DNA of 15,269 nucleotides, taken from DASRBO01 sp035653595. Its GTDB lineage: Bacteria; Actinomycetota; Acidimicrobiia; Acidimicrobiales; JAJPHE01. Made by a program: the position numbers and the translations under genes. Position 1 is the stretch's first letter; every line of letters begins with the position of its first letter. Shown here one piece after another: positions 14,954 through 15,269 of this stretch. The notes beneath the pieces are model-generated. The model was not told where the DNA came from. It did not search any database and was given only the letters and a program-made list of their open reading frames with translations. The stretch is from contig DASRBO010000018.1 in the NCBI GenBank assembly GCA_035653595.1, positions 1-15,269 on the forward strand. Reading direction: 5' to 3'.

Positions 14954-15269
14954 GTGCTGACCGCTGCCTACGGGCTCGACATCGAGACCGACACCTCGAG
15001 GGGCGGGCTGGATCCCCGCCGGTGCCGCATCGTGGCGGCGGCCCTGGCCACCGAGGCCTACGTGGTCGTCATGACCGGTCCGGAGAAGCGGATCCTGGCC
15101 AACCTCGACGACAAGCTGGCCCGCCTGCCCGACGGGGTGCTGGTGACGTGGAACGGGTCGTCCTTCGACCTGCCCTTCATCGCCGACCGGGCCGCCCGCC
15201 TCGGCCTGCGCCTGGGCCTGCAGCTGCGCCTCGATCCCGCCATCGTCCGCAGTCACCCGCCCCTGGCCG
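14954..15269 (+). CDS. DnaQ-like (DEDD) 3'-5' exonuclease / RNase H-like domain protein, C-terminus off the window
   Basis: Seen: 105 residues from GTG 14954: VLTAAYGLDIETDTSRGGLD, with the Exo I motif LDIETD (D9, E11); RIVAAALATEAYVVVMTG as the second and third strands; and the Exo II block VTWNGSSFDLPFIADRAARLG with the NxxxFD pair. Known: these belong to DEDD exonucleases (DnaQ, polymerase B proofreading domain, RNase_H_2-like), which remove nucleotides from 3' ends using two metal ions held by four acidic residues. The third motif lies past the window end. ATG 14888 is in frame but would use the repeat region as coding and gives an atypical Cys/His-rich start, so GTG is preferred. It is divergent from the relaxase and shares its control region. 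Confidence 0.8.
   Translation, partial: MLTAAYGLDIETDTSRGGLDPRRCRIVAAALATEAYVVVMTGPEKRILANLDDKLARLPDGVLVTWNGSSFDLPFIADRAARLGLRLGLQLRLDPAIVRSHPPLA

Overview
The window is very GC-rich, with strong G/C bias at third codon positions, GTG and TTG starts, a THI-box-controlled thiC, an F420/flavin-type LLM oxidoreductase, and several starts that look leaderless. This fits a high-GC actinobacterium. An Acidimicrobiia-like lineage is a guess from gene content; no rRNA or other marker is present to confirm it. No tRNA, rRNA, CRISPR array or insertion sequence was seen, and no gene-free stretch reaches 300 bases.

Left part (1-2898). A minus-strand gene, cut by the window edge, encodes a Lys/Arg/Ala-rich basic tail built from TTARK pentapeptides, a nucleoid-protein-like sequence. 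It is divergent from a small acidic hypothetical gene (609-971); the region between them holds a palindrome and a hairpin over the second gene's ribosome-binding site. A well-conserved TPP riboswitch follows, and its 3' end supplies the Shine-Dalgarno sequence of thiC (1125-2855). A strong hairpin closes the thiC unit.

Middle (2948-8882). A 1165-residue regulator joins a zinc ribbon, a class III nucleotide cyclase with the Lys/Thr pair of class IIIb enzymes, an AAA/NACHT-like ATPase and a TPR-like tail. It converges on and overlaps a minus-strand two-gene operon, an AMP-forming acyl-CoA synthetase followed by an LLM-class oxidoreductase, coupled through a stop codon that overlaps the downstream ribosome-binding site.

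Right part (8944-15269). This is the most unusual region. A type IV coupling-protein-like ATPase without membrane segments (plus strand) and a MobF-type relaxase (minus strand) lie about 1.8 kb apart, with no type IV secretion genes visible. The relaxase keeps its His triad and one Tyr pair, but its helicase half has degenerate Walker motifs. Between them sit a small unknown gene, a cytoplasmic Asp-box beta-propeller protein, and a MoaD/ThiS-like beta-grasp protein ending in Gly-Gly. The last two are tied to each other, and to a 13-codon leader ORF, by GTGA overlaps. Divergent from the relaxase is the start of a DnaQ-like 3'-5' exonuclease. The 76-base gap between those two genes carries an AT-rich 10-bp-period direct repeat. 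Coupling ATPase, relaxase and exonuclease together suggest a relic or repurposed DNA-processing locus embedded among ordinary chromosomal genes.
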